A stretch of 37,213 nt of DNA from an uncultured Prevotellaceae bacterium (GTDB lineage Bacteria > Bacteroidota > Bacteroidia > Bacteroidales > Bacteroidaceae), in NCBI GenBank assembly GCA_902761905.1, contig CACWMK010000048.1, positions 1-37,213 on the forward strand. Reading direction: 5' to 3'. This document shows positions 1-7,447 of this stretch, in pieces. The position numbers and the translations under genes are program-made. Every line of letters starts with the position of its first letter. Position 1 is the first letter of the stretch. The notes under the pieces were generated by a model, which saw only the letters and a list, made by a program, of their open reading frames with translations, was not told the DNA's origin and ran no database searches.

Positions 1-19
1 TATTGTTTCAAATTGTCGA

Positions 20-51
20 CAAAGATACAAATAAGCGAGCAAAAAAACAAA
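20..51 (-). promoter_or_regulatory. Leftward promoter of a gene outside the window
   Basis: Read on the minus strand there is TATCTTTG (27 to 20), matching the Bacteroidetes -7 box TAnnTTTG, and TTTG (51 to 48) exactly 20 bases upstream. The geometry matches several other promoters in this window. It implies that the gene to the left of position 1 is transcribed leftward, so the space before the first complete gene is a divergent intergenic region. Confidence 0.6.
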
Positions 52-81
52 TAAAATAGGAAAAAAATGTTATTTGTATAG

Positions 82-121
82 AACAAAGAGGATGTGCCTA
101 ATTTGACACACCCTCTTTGTT
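82..121. repeat. Hairpin between two divergent promoters
   Basis: The arms at 82-96 and 107-121 are inverted repeats of 15 bases with one mismatch, around a 10-base loop. No U-tract follows on either side. Because the flanking promoters point away from it, it is not an obvious terminator for either gene. It may be an operator, a dispersed palindromic repeat or a remnant. Confidence 0.6.
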
Positions 122-169
122 GTTCGCCCGATTTACGATAATTAACCTTTTTTAAAGAGTTATAATCGC

Positions 170-196
170 TTGTTTTAAGAATATTTCGTAATTTTG
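170..196 (+). promoter_or_regulatory. Promoter of the GH3 lipoprotein gene
   Basis: TAATTTTG at 189-196 is a full match to the Bacteroidetes -7 box. A TTG at 170-172 is a weak -33 candidate at a shorter gap than elsewhere. Transcription would start near 200, leaving a leader of about 30 bases. Confidence 0.5.
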
Positions 197-230
197 CAAA
201 TAATAGAACTATAAATACGGTATTATAAAT

Positions 231-1397
231 ATGAAACTGAATGATACATGGATGAAGACCGCCATCCTATTTTGCGGTATCACATTGGCTGCTTGTACTA
301 ACGACGATAACCCTGTAGTGCAGCCAGGCGACGATGTAGAGGAACAGTTGGCCAAGATGACGCTGCGCGAAAAGGTGGGGCAGATGTTCTATGTGCGCAC
401 AGAGGCGCTCGACACCACTATACACTGGACATCGTATACCGAACTGATGCCATTGGAACTGCGTGAGGTTAACGACCGCATGAGGACGCTGTGCGAGGAT
501 TATCCCGTGGGCGGCGTGATACTGTATGCATGGAATTTCAACGACGAGGCGCAACTGGCTACGTTAATAGCGCAGATAAAGGCACTTAACGGCAGTCCGC
601 TGCTGTGTATCGACGAGGAGGGCGGACGCGTGGCGCGTATTGCTAATAATCCCAACTTCGATGTGAAGAAATACGAGTCGATGGAGGCTATCGGCAATAC
701 GGGCGACCCGGCTAATGCATACGAGTGTGGCAATACCATCGGCACATATCTGCAGCAGTATGGTTTTGATATCGACTTTGCCCCCGTGGCTGATGTAAAC
801 ACCAACCCTGAAAATATTGTTATAGGTCAGCGTGCGTTTAGCGGCGATCCCGCTGTGGCTGCACCGATGGTGACCAACTATCTGCAGGGACTGAAGGATG
901 CTGGCATCACAGGTTGCATAAAGCACTTCCCCGGTCATGGCGACACAAAGGTTGACACACATTATGGTTACGCGCAGACGATGAAGACGTGGGCCGAGAT
1001 GCTGCAGTGCGAGATGGTGACATTCCGTGCGGGAATAGAGTGGGGCTGCCAACTGATAATGACTGCCCACATAGCTGCGCCTAACGTCACTGGAGAGGAT
1101 GTGCCTTCGACTATGTCATCGATAATTCTTCAGGACAAGTTGCGTGGCGAGTTGGGCTATCAGAATGTCATCGTGACCGATGCCATCAGCATGGGTGCCA
1201 TCACCAATCAGTACAGCACCGCCGAGGCTGTTGTGGGTAGTATCCTGGCTGGCGCCGACATTGTGTTAGACCCAAGCAACTATGTAGTAGCCTTTGAAGC
1301 TGTAATGGCTGCCATTGACAACGGCACCATCACCGAAGATCGCATCAACCAAAGCGTCCGCCGCATACTGAAACTCAGAAAGAGCATGGGGAAGTGA
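231..1397 (+). CDS. GH3 family beta-N-acetylhexosaminidase, NagZ-type lipoprotein
   Basis: A glycoside hydrolase family 3 enzyme expected to remove terminal N-acetylglucosamine from peptidoglycan fragments or glycans. The N-terminus has a hydrophobic stretch ending in the lipobox LAAC (Cys22), so it should be a lipoprotein outside the inner membrane rather than cytoplasmic like enterobacterial NagZ. The NagZ signature KHFPGHGD begins at Lys231, with the loop Asp242/His244 that supplies the acid/base dyad in the NagZ branch. The nucleophile is Asp317 in IVTDAISMG. At 388 residues it is a one-domain GH3. A second Met at residue 8 would also give a good signal peptide. It overlaps the next gene by 4 bases (GTGA), so the two are probably co-translated. 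Lipid attachment and family are clear; the exact substrate is inferred. Confidence 0.9.
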   Translation: MKLNDTWMKTAILFCGITLAACTNDDNPVVQPGDDVEEQLAKMTLREKVGQMFYVRTEALDTTIHWTSYTELMPLELREVNDRMRTLCEDYPVGGVILYAWNFNDEAQLATLIAQIKALNGSPLLCIDEEGGRVARIANNPNFDVKKYESMEAIGNTGDPANAYECGNTIGTYLQQYGFDIDFAPVADVNTNPENIVIGQRAFSGDPAVAAPMVTNYLQGLKDAGITGCIKHFPGHGDTKVDTHYGYAQTMKTWAEMLQCEMVTFRAGIEWGCQLIMTAHIAAPNVTGEDVPSTMSSIILQDKLRGELGYQNVIVTDAISMGAITNQYSTAEAVVGSILAGADIVLDPSNYVVAFEAVMAAIDNGTITEDRINQSVRRILKLRKSMGK

Positions 1398-2533
1398 AAT
1401 CATTCATTGTAACCATCCTACTTACCCTCGCCGCCCTGACGGGACAAGCGCAAGTAAAATGTCATGTTGTTGGGACTGTTGCTGACGGTGTGAAGCGACA
1501 GACTTTCTACGTTGCACAACAAGGCACGGCAGACGACGATGATGCAAAATGGACGGAGGTAAAAGTTAAGGACGGACGTTTCACCCTCGATATTGAAGCT
1601 GAAACGACTGAGATGTACGAAATCATAGAGGATCACAAGGAGGGTGGACATTTCGCACTTTTCCTTGTAGAGAACGATACGGTACATATCGCTATCACAC
1701 CCGATGAAGATGGTGCACGCCTGGATGTTGTCGCAGGAGGGCCAGAGCAAGAGAAGTGGTTGGAGATGCAGCGTAAGTCCAAAGAGTTTTTCGGGCAAGA
1801 GACAGAGATGATAGAGAGCAAGCTCGACTCCTTGGAAGATAATGATCTGCTCGAATCGCCCGAGGGGCAAAAAATGGTGCAAGCGCACAACTCACTCCAA
1901 GCACGGATAGATGCTTGGACTAAAGCCTATAAAGCCTATAATCCGATGCTTTATGGGTTACTTTATTTAGAGGTAGAAATGTTCTACGCATACGATGATT
2001 TAAACATGGCACGGCCTTATCTTGATGAATACCATCAGCTATATCAGCACCTCTTCACAGAGCATCCCGCTCACCGCCGTATTGCTTTAAAGGAACTGGG
2101 ACTACGTCTTCAACCTGGACAACCATACTTTGACGATTACGAAGCAGCAACTGCCAACGGAGAGAAAGTAAGCGTTGGCTCGCTCTATCGTGGACATGTA
2201 ACCCTCATCATCATGTGGGCTTCATGGTGTAACTCGTGTCGCGGTCATGCTAAGTTGCTCATCCCACTATATGAAAAATACCGCGATGCAGGACTTACCG
2301 TAGTAGCCATTGCCCGGGAGTGGAACATGAACTCTTTCCGCCGTGCTATGGAGCACGACAAGTACCCGTGGCCTAGCCTTGTAGACTATCAAGACCGCTA
2401 CGGCGTTTGGGAGAAACATGCTAAAAAGAACGGCTCAGGTAAATTTCTGCTAATCGACCGCGATGGTACCATATTATCCACCTCCTACGATGCCCGGGAA
2501 TTGGAGCCAATTATCATAAAAGCGCTAAAATGA
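1394..2533 (+). CDS. Thioredoxin-fold (TlpA/ResA-like) exported protein with N-terminal DUF4369-like region
   Basis: A probable envelope thiol-disulfide oxidoreductase. A signal peptide covers about residues 1-20 (cut after GQAQ). A beta-rich stretch to about residue 110 resembles the DUF4369 domain that precedes many Bacteroidetes thioredoxin-like proteins. A helical, charged middle section follows, and then a C-terminal thioredoxin fold with WASWCNSC, active-site Cys279 and Cys282. The start is GTG at 1394, which overlaps the stop of the GH3 gene in a GTGA junction; no ATG gives the signal peptide. Its partners are unknown. The CNSC active site differs from the CGPC of classical thioredoxin, as is usual for the TlpA group. 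Confidence 0.85.
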   Translation: MKSFIVTILLTLAALTGQAQVKCHVVGTVADGVKRQTFYVAQQGTADDDDAKWTEVKVKDGRFTLDIEAETTEMYEIIEDHKEGGHFALFLVENDTVHIAITPDEDGARLDVVAGGPEQEKWLEMQRKSKEFFGQETEMIESKLDSLEDNDLLESPEGQKMVQAHNSLQARIDAWTKAYKAYNPMLYGLLYLEVEMFYAYDDLNMARPYLDEYHQLYQHLFTEHPAHRRIALKELGLRLQPGQPYFDDYEAATANGEKVSVGSLYRGHVTLIIMWASWCNSCRGHAKLLIPLYEKYRDAGLTVVAIAREWNMNSFRRAMEHDKYPWPSLVDYQDRYGVWEKHAKKNGSGKFLLIDRDGTILSTSYDARELEPIIIKALK

Positions 2534-2557
2534 AGACAACCATACGCTTGACTGGGT

Positions 2558-3370
2558 ATGAAGAAAATACTATTCTTACACGGCTTTTATGCCAGCGGCC
2601 AATGTGTTCCCGCTATGGCGTTAAAGCAAGCATTCGAGGATAGGGCAGTCGTTCTTACTCCGGACCTTCCTCTTCATCCCAAGGAAGCCTTAGGCTTTAT
2701 CCGCGCTCTTGTCGACCGCGAACAGCCTGACATCCTTGTCGGCAACAGCTGCGGCTCCTTCTATGCCCAGATGCTAGCACCAATCATCGGCGTTCCCGCC
2801 CTGCTAGGCAATCCCCATTTCAAGATGACAGAGTTCCTGCAATCTCGAATCGGCCCGCAGCAATATAAATCTCCCAGAGCTGACGGTAATCAGGATTTTA
2901 TCATAGATGAAGCCTTGATCAGAGAATTCGACAATTTGGAGGAAATGCAATTTGAGTACACTAACCCTTATTATAAGGAGCGTGTATGGGGACTGTTCGG
3001 TGAACAGGACACATTGGCTCATTTCGAGCCTCTCTTCCTAGAGCACTACAATCAAGCCTACCATTTCCCAGGCGGCCACACGCCCACCGAGCAGGAAACA
3101 AGAACATGGTATGTCCCCTTGATTGAAAAGCTTCTGATGACATACCCGAAGAAAGAAGGCTGGATTCGTTACTTCCAGCACTTCAAAGGTAATAAGTATC
3201 GTTATATTCACTCAGCTTTCGATAGCGAAACTGGTGAACGACTCGTTGTCTATCAAGCCCTCTATGGCGACCGCCAATATTGGGTACGACCCGAAGACAT
3301 GTTCTTCGAGGTCATCGAGCGCGACGGCAAGCGCTTCAATCGCTTCACCGAAATCGACTGGAAAGAATAG
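2558..3370 (+). CDS. YqiA/YcfP-type alpha/beta-hydrolase fused to a C-terminal DUF1653 domain
   Basis: Residues 1 to about 190 look like the YqiA/YcfP (UPF0227) esterase family: MKKILFLHGF at the oxyanion loop, then the nucleophile elbow GNSCGS, then a late GGHTP His that would complete the triad. From about residue 200, HFKGNKYRYI, VVYQALYGD and WVRPEDMF match the small DUF1653 domain, normally a protein of about 70 residues. Total length is 270, against about 190 for YqiA alone. It starts 24 bases after the thioredoxin-like gene and is probably in the same transcript. There is no signal peptide, so it is cytoplasmic. The substrate is not evident. Confidence 0.8.
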   Translation: MKKILFLHGFYASGQCVPAMALKQAFEDRAVVLTPDLPLHPKEALGFIRALVDREQPDILVGNSCGSFYAQMLAPIIGVPALLGNPHFKMTEFLQSRIGPQQYKSPRADGNQDFIIDEALIREFDNLEEMQFEYTNPYYKERVWGLFGEQDTLAHFEPLFLEHYNQAYHFPGGHTPTEQETRTWYVPLIEKLLMTYPKKEGWIRYFQHFKGNKYRYIHSAFDSETGERLVVYQALYGDRQYWVRPEDMFFEVIERDGKRFNRFTEIDWKE

Positions 3371-3396
3371 CATTCTTCCCAGCCCTATATCCAAAA

Positions 3397-3416
3397 GAGG
3401 TGGCGAACAAGTCGCC
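3397..3416. terminator. Weak hairpin between convergent genes
   Basis: GGCGA (3402-3406) pairs with TCGCC (3412-3416), and flanking GAGG/CCTC bases could extend the stem around a bulge. It lies between the ends of two convergent genes. No real U-tract follows, so its role as a terminator is uncertain. Confidence 0.25.
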
Positions 3417-3467
3417 TCCACATTCAGCTTATAAAATAAGCAAAAGTGATTTCCAACACCTTTGCCT

Positions 3468-4589
3468 CTATTCTTTACCTATGGTTTTTGCCGCAATTCT
3501 TTTGGCTTTAGCTTCAGAATCTTCTGAAAGTTTTCCTTTTAAGTATTCCTCGATGATAAGCCCAGCTATTGGTGCTGCCAAATCTGCACCAAAGCCGCCA
3601 TGCTCGACATACACACTCACGGCAATCTTAGGATTCTTCATTGGAGCGAATGCTATAAATGCCGAGTGATCCTGACCAGGATTCTCAATCGTACCGGTCT
3701 TACCGCATATGGGATAGGTCGTTTTGATACACGTGGCAGTACCTTTTTCTACTGCCATGCGCATCCCTTCAATCACTGGGGTATAGGCTTCTTTTTTTAC
3801 CTTGGTCTCGCGCTTCTTTAAGTACCGCTCATTCTTCGTGTCTTTATGGATATGCGGCACATAGTACCAGCCTCGATTAGCAATGGTCACTGCCAGATTG
3901 CAGAGCTGCAGCGGGGTACAAGTCACATCGCCTTGTCCCATGCCAGCCCACCAGATGGTCTTTCCGTCCCATCCATCCTTATATCTGCGGTTAAGATAGT
4001 CGGCTCCTGCAAGAAGTCCGCCTTGTTCTCCCTTGATGTCAATGTGCATCGGGCCTCCCAATCCCATGCTTTGCATGTAGCTTCGCCATGTAGTGATGGC
4101 TTCGTCCTTCGATTCATACATGAAATCGTCGTTTATCATCGAGGCAAACGTCATCAGAAACCATGTATTGCATGACTGTGCCAATGCCTCTTTCAGCGCC
4201 AATGGTGTCTGATGCTTATGGCATCCCACCTTGATGTTCCCGTCTGTCACCCCATTATTGCACTCCACGGTGGTTTCAGGAGTGACGATCCCTTCAGACA
4301 GCAGCGTCAATGCCTGTGCCGTCTTAAACGTCGAGCCAGGAGCTTGTGGCTTGCCAATGGCCTGTCTCACATCATACCCATTGGGTGTGTTCGTAGCTAG
4401 GCATAGAATCTCTCCATTAGCAGGATTGATTGCCACAATGCTTCCTGTCTTACCCTGTAGCAGCCTCTCTCCAAGCTTCTGCAACATCGGGCGAATGGTC
4501 AGCTTACCATCCGTCGGTAGTTCCTGCGCGCAAGCGGTATAATATCCAATCATTACTGCAAAAGCAGTTAGTAGTATCTTTGATTTCAT
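3468..4589 (-). CDS. Stand-alone penicillin-binding transpeptidase domain protein (PBP2-like C-terminal half)
   Basis: A peptidoglycan DD-transpeptidase-type protein. A signal peptide at 1-22 (cut near ACAQ) replaces the usual membrane anchor. The three penicillin-binding motifs are present: STFK (Ser86, Lys89), SCN (139-141) and KTGT (Lys297). The stretch WAGMGQGDVTCTPLQL and a following IANRG are typical of class B PBP2/MrdA. At 373 residues it lacks the PBP dimerisation domain, so it is a transpeptidase domain alone. STFK is also the motif of class D beta-lactamases, but the surrounding PGSTFK, the SxN (class D has SxV) and the GQG/TPLQ region favour a PBP. It is convergent with the esterase gene. 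The promoter is overlapped by a palindrome (see 4625-4653). Confidence 0.85.
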   Translation of the reverse strand: MKSKILLTAFAVMIGYYTACAQELPTDGKLTIRPMLQKLGERLLQGKTGSIVAINPANGEILCLATNTPNGYDVRQAIGKPQAPGSTFKTAQALTLLSEGIVTPETTVECNNGVTDGNIKVGCHKHQTPLALKEALAQSCNTWFLMTFASMINDDFMYESKDEAITTWRSYMQSMGLGGPMHIDIKGEQGGLLAGADYLNRRYKDGWDGKTIWWAGMGQGDVTCTPLQLCNLAVTIANRGWYYVPHIHKDTKNERYLKKRETKVKKEAYTPVIEGMRMAVEKGTATCIKTTYPICGKTGTIENPGQDHSAFIAFAPMKNPKIAVSVYVEHGGFGADLAAPIAGLIIEEYLKGKLSEDSEAKAKRIAAKTIGKE

Positions 4590-4614
4590 AAAGTGCTTTC
4601 ATTATTTACATCTG

Positions 4615-4646
4615 CAAAGGTAGGCGTTTTATTTGTATTGCCCAAA
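4615..4646 (-). promoter_or_regulatory. Promoter of the PBP-like gene
   Basis: The minus strand reads TTTG (4646 to 4643), 20 bases, then TACCTTTG (4622 to 4615). Both boxes are perfect. The predicted start is near 4611, giving a leader of roughly 22 bases before the ATG at 4589. Confidence 0.75.
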
Positions 4647-4653
4647 TAAAACG
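4625..4653. promoter_or_regulatory. Palindrome over the PBP promoter, candidate operator
   Basis: CGTTTTATTTG at 4625-4635 is repeated as its exact reverse complement at 4643-4653, with a 7-base spacer. One arm contains the -33 TTTG, and the other lies between the two promoter boxes. A protein bound here would block the promoter. The identity of any regulator is unknown. Confidence 0.55.
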
Positions 4654-4875
4654 TCTACTTTTTCTTTCCAAATTTACATCTCCACAGCCGAAAGAGGCAG
4701 TGGACAAGCCCCTGCCACATTCGTCCCAACACCTCGCAGCCGTGGCAAGCCACCTCTGCCCATCACCGCACTTCGTGCGCCAAGGCGGACAAACATTAGG
4801 GTGTCAAAAGAAGCTATTTGGTATCAAAGTCACTTTGGAGTATCAAAAATGGTATCAAAATCGCCATATTCCATG

Positions 4876-4915
4876 ATTCCAAGTCATTCCAATCAATTCC
4901 AAATCATTCCAACTG
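4876..4915. repeat. Four 10-base tandem units, ATTCCAANNN
   Basis: Units start at 4876, 4886, 4896 and 4906; the first seven bases are constant and the last three vary. The 10-base period is one helical turn, so the constant faces would align on one side of the DNA. Confidence 0.6.
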
Positions 4916-4995
4916 TCTGCCGTTGTTACAACATGTAGGAATCTTCTAATCGACTTTGAATCAATAAGTTATAATCGAAAATTTTCTCTTATTTT

Positions 4996-5040
4996 AAAGC
5001 AAAAGCGTCAGGATCTCTCCCAACGCTTAAGTCTTGCTTT
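4996..5040 (-). terminator. Hairpin downstream of the tRNA-Lys pair
   Basis: Two nested stems, AAAGCA/TGCTTT (4996-5001 with 5035-5040) and AAGCGT/ACGCTT (5003-5008 with 5023-5028), lie directly after the 3' end of the distal tRNA. The U-tract is short, so termination or a processing role is inferred. Confidence 0.4.
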
Positions 5041-5041
5041 G

Positions 5042-5114
5042 TACACCCGCAGAGGCTCGAACTCTGGACACCCTGATTAAGAGTCAGGTGCTCTACCAAC
5101 TGAGCTACGGGTGC
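5042..5114 (-). tRNA. tRNA-Lys (anticodon CTT), second copy in the transcript
   Basis: A 73-base cloverleaf read from 5114 to 5042. The acceptor GCACCCG pairs with CGGGTGT (a G-U at the first pair), the anticodon stem is CCTGA/TCAGG, and the loop CTCTTAA gives anticodon CTT (decodes AAG). The T-arm contains GTTCGAG. CCA is not encoded. It is identical to the copy at 5160-5232. Confidence 0.95.
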
Positions 5115-5159
5115 ATCAAAAATTTTGGTGGCTTTTTAGGCCTTTTTTCTTGCGAAATG

Positions 5160-5232
5160 TACACCCGCAGAGGCTCGAACTCTGGACACCCTGATTAAGA
5201 GTCAGGTGCTCTACCAACTGAGCTACGGGTGC
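5160..5232 (-). tRNA. tRNA-Lys (anticodon CTT), first copy in the transcript
   Basis: Identical in all 73 bases to the copy at 5042-5114, and separated from it by 45 bases. It is the promoter-proximal copy, about 45 bases downstream of the -7 box at 5277-5284. Identical tandem copies suggest recent or gene-converted duplication. Confidence 0.95.
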
Positions 5233-5276
5233 ATCATTTTTCGCTTTAAATCAGCTCTCTTGCTGAATTGCGGGTG

Positions 5277-5308
5277 CAAAGGTACGACTATTTTTTGAAA
5301 CCACCAAA
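5277..5308 (-). promoter_or_regulatory. Promoter of the tRNA-Lys pair
   Basis: The minus strand has TTTG (5308 to 5305), 20 bases, then TACCTTTG (5284 to 5277), the same geometry as the PBP, iorA, rpoD and thrA promoters here. Confidence 0.75.
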
Positions 5309-5346
5309 CTTTTTTGCGATTTTCTTTCAAAAAACATCAAATTCGT

Positions 5347-6837
5347 CTAAAAATCACGTGTATTTATGAATCCTTCGATGTTTTCATACCTTCTTTTCAT
5401 CATTCGGTTGTAAATATTGCGAATCCAAATCTGGTGGGTTGCAATGAATGCCAAACCGACTATACATAATATAATATAGGTATAGGTGAGACCTACAAGC
5501 AGATATCCCAGGAAGGTGATGAGTATCGGACCGAAGAACGCAAAGATCTCGATGACGAGTTGCATGCCATTCTCGAAGTTGCCCTTGGCCGTTACCTTAA
5601 GCTGCAAGGGGATGGTCTGCTTGTTGTAAACAGCCAACTGGAATATCACAAAGTGCAGGAATCCGGCCGTGAGCAGCATGTAGGCAAACAGCATAAGTAA
5701 GGTGTACTTGCCGGTAATCACGGCAGGTAGCATGATGACAAACGGAATGATGAGTACCGAACTGTAGAAATAGAACTTGGCCTGGAGCAGTGCGATAAGA
5801 TTCTCGCGGTGCATCATCAGCAACTCGATGTAGTTGCCCTCCTGACCCATAATCTTGATAAGAGCGGTGGCGCCATAGAGAGAAAAACAGTACAGACACC
5901 AGAAGTTCTGCATCAGCTCGTTGTCGTAGATAGGAGTATAGGCTACCAACAGCGAGAATGCAATCACCGCTACCAGGCTGAAGATGCAACGGGTGCGCAT
6001 GGTCTTGTTGCGGATGTTTGACTTGAGCTCAATCTTAAGATATTCGCCCACCAGACCGAAGCGCTCGAAGAATGTAAACTGCGATACGTGCTTAAGTTCC
6101 TTCTCGGTCTTCTTAGAAATCTCTTCATAGACATACTTGAACTGGAAGTAGCGGTTGACGAAGAACAGACCGCAGATCACGGCCAGCAACAATGGCAGAA
6201 AGTACCACGACATGCCAACGGCCATATATACATCGAAAACCTTATCGATGGCATTGGCCTTATTGTTGAGATGGAACAGTACGGGGCTGTAGGGCAGGGC
6301 ATAGAACAGCAAGCCCAGGATGAGCCACAGCACTGTGCGATTGATGAGTGTGCGGAAGAAGAGGTAGATCTGGCTGTTGAGAATCATGAGTATCAGGCAG
6401 ATAATAACCTCGTAGAATACCAGGCCGAAACTCTCGCCGGCAAACAGCAGTATGATGCCATAGGGCACAAACATACAGAGCCATAGGAAGTTGTAGCCGC
6501 TTACATGTTCGCCCACAAGGAAACACTCGATGGCGGTATAGCGCGATATCGGCTGCAGAATGTAGGGCTTAACCATCATGCCAGGGGTATTCTGTACTAC
6601 GAATCGGAACAGAAAATCGATGGGCAGGTATACCATACTGGCGCCAAGCATGAAGCCGGCTGTGCCGTCGGCGCTGGCACCGATAATGCATCCATACATT
6701 ATCAGGTAGATACCGAACATGACGGCACCAAAATAGATTAATCCCTTAGCCCACTTGTTCTGCTCGAATGCAGGGCTGCGCTTGTAGCTAAGGTTAGTGT
6801 TCTTACGAAGAAGACGATACAGTTGAAATTTGTTCAT
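5347..6837 (-). CDS. Multi-pass membrane protein, DUF5687-like
   Basis: A 496-residue protein with about ten to twelve hydrophobic segments. The N-terminal pattern (FQLYRLLRK, then a charged stretch before the first helix at about residue 32) resembles Bacteroidetes DUF5687 proteins, which look like ABC-exporter permeases. No ATPase gene lies beside it here, so a transport role is only a suggestion. It begins 13 bases after the LolA-like gene and is the last gene of the ftsK transcript. An amphipathic, Lys/Glu-rich segment around residues 235-260 is probably cytoplasmic. Confidence 0.7.
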   Translation of the reverse strand: MNKFQLYRLLRKNTNLSYKRSPAFEQNKWAKGLIYFGAVMFGIYLIMYGCIIGASADGTAGFMLGASMVYLPIDFLFRFVVQNTPGMMVKPYILQPISRYTAIECFLVGEHVSGYNFLWLCMFVPYGIILLFAGESFGLVFYEVIICLILMILNSQIYLFFRTLINRTVLWLILGLLFYALPYSPVLFHLNNKANAIDKVFDVYMAVGMSWYFLPLLLAVICGLFFVNRYFQFKYVYEEISKKTEKELKHVSQFTFFERFGLVGEYLKIELKSNIRNKTMRTRCIFSLVAVIAFSLLVAYTPIYDNELMQNFWCLYCFSLYGATALIKIMGQEGNYIELLMMHRENLIALLQAKFYFYSSVLIIPFVIMLPAVITGKYTLLMLFAYMLLTAGFLHFVIFQLAVYNKQTIPLQLKVTAKGNFENGMQLVIEIFAFFGPILITFLGYLLVGLTYTYIILCIVGLAFIATHQIWIRNIYNRMMKRRYENIEGFINTRDF

Positions 6838-6850
6838 TGTTTATTTAGTT

Positions 6851-7447
6851 TTATCTTAAATCTATTACTTCTGCTTTGGGGAAATCTTTTGCATTGAATC
6901 GGAACTGGCTGTCGGCGATGTTCTCCTTCTTGATGCTGTTGATGTCGAAGGTGGTCCACTTCTTGCCCTGCAGCATCTTTACCTGCTTGGGCTGATAGGT
7001 CTTCTTGTTGACCGAGATAAACAGTTCCTTGATCTTGCGATCGGTGCTATTGGCTACCAGATGGATTACGTAGTCGGTGCCGGCGGTATTCATCGTATAG
7101 GTGTAGCCACGCTTGTACAGATGGATGAAGTTGTAAGGATTGATGGCCTGAAGCTGTGCCTCGGTGGGATTGCTTACGTTTACCTCATCATTGTTTTTAA
7201 GATACGTCCACTGTGTCTTGCCGTCGAACCACACTTTGGCCTGTGGGGTAGTGGCATAGAATTTCTTACCCTTGATGGCTATAGTGCCGCTGGTGCTACC
7301 GTTGGCAGTGGTCATCTTGAAGTTTGCTTTTACTCCGCTCTGGGCGGTGATGGTGCCGGCTGCTTTGTCGAGCACCGCCTTGGCCGACTGAGCGAATGAG
7401 CCCATGCTCATAAGCGCTGCGACCATAATAATACCTATTCTTTTCAT
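6851..7447 (-). CDS. LolA-like outer-membrane lipoprotein carrier protein
   Basis: A periplasmic chaperone-like protein. The signal peptide covers residues 1-19 (cut after SFAQ). The mature part is a half-open beta-barrel type sequence with alternating polar and hydrophobic strands; FKMTT, GTIAIKGKKFYA and WFDGKTQWTY match the LolA family pattern. Length is 198, close to LolA. Its ATG overlaps the ftsK stop by one base (TAATG), so it is translationally coupled. A LolA-type gene directly after ftsK is also known from other bacteria. No LolB is in the window. Classical gene symbol is withheld because Bacteroidetes LolA-like proteins are divergent. Confidence 0.85.
   Translation of the reverse strand: MKRIGIIMVAALMSMGSFAQSAKAVLDKAAGTITAQSGVKANFKMTTANGSTSGTIAIKGKKFYATTPQAKVWFDGKTQWTYLKNNDEVNVSNPTEAQLQAINPYNFIHLYKRGYTYTMNTAGTDYVIHLVANSTDRKIKELFISVNKKTYQPKQVKMLQGKKWTTFDINSIKKENIADSQFRFNAKDFPKAEVIDLR

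Larger units (their letters stand above)
4654..5041. other. Gene-poor stretch with short direct repeats
   Basis: No convincing gene is seen. Two repeat patterns occur. Variants of GTATCAAA appear four times between about 4801 and 4860. At 4876-4915 there are four 10-base units of the form ATTCCAANNN. An open frame across the region has no family features, and the repeats make it unlikely to be coding. It may be a decayed gene or mobile-element remnant beside the tRNA genes. Confidence 0.4.

Noticed and set aside
4633-4938. Open frame of 101 codons in the gene-poor stretch
   Set aside because: It runs through short direct repeats and the PBP promoter palindrome, has no signal, domain or start context, and is probably chance.
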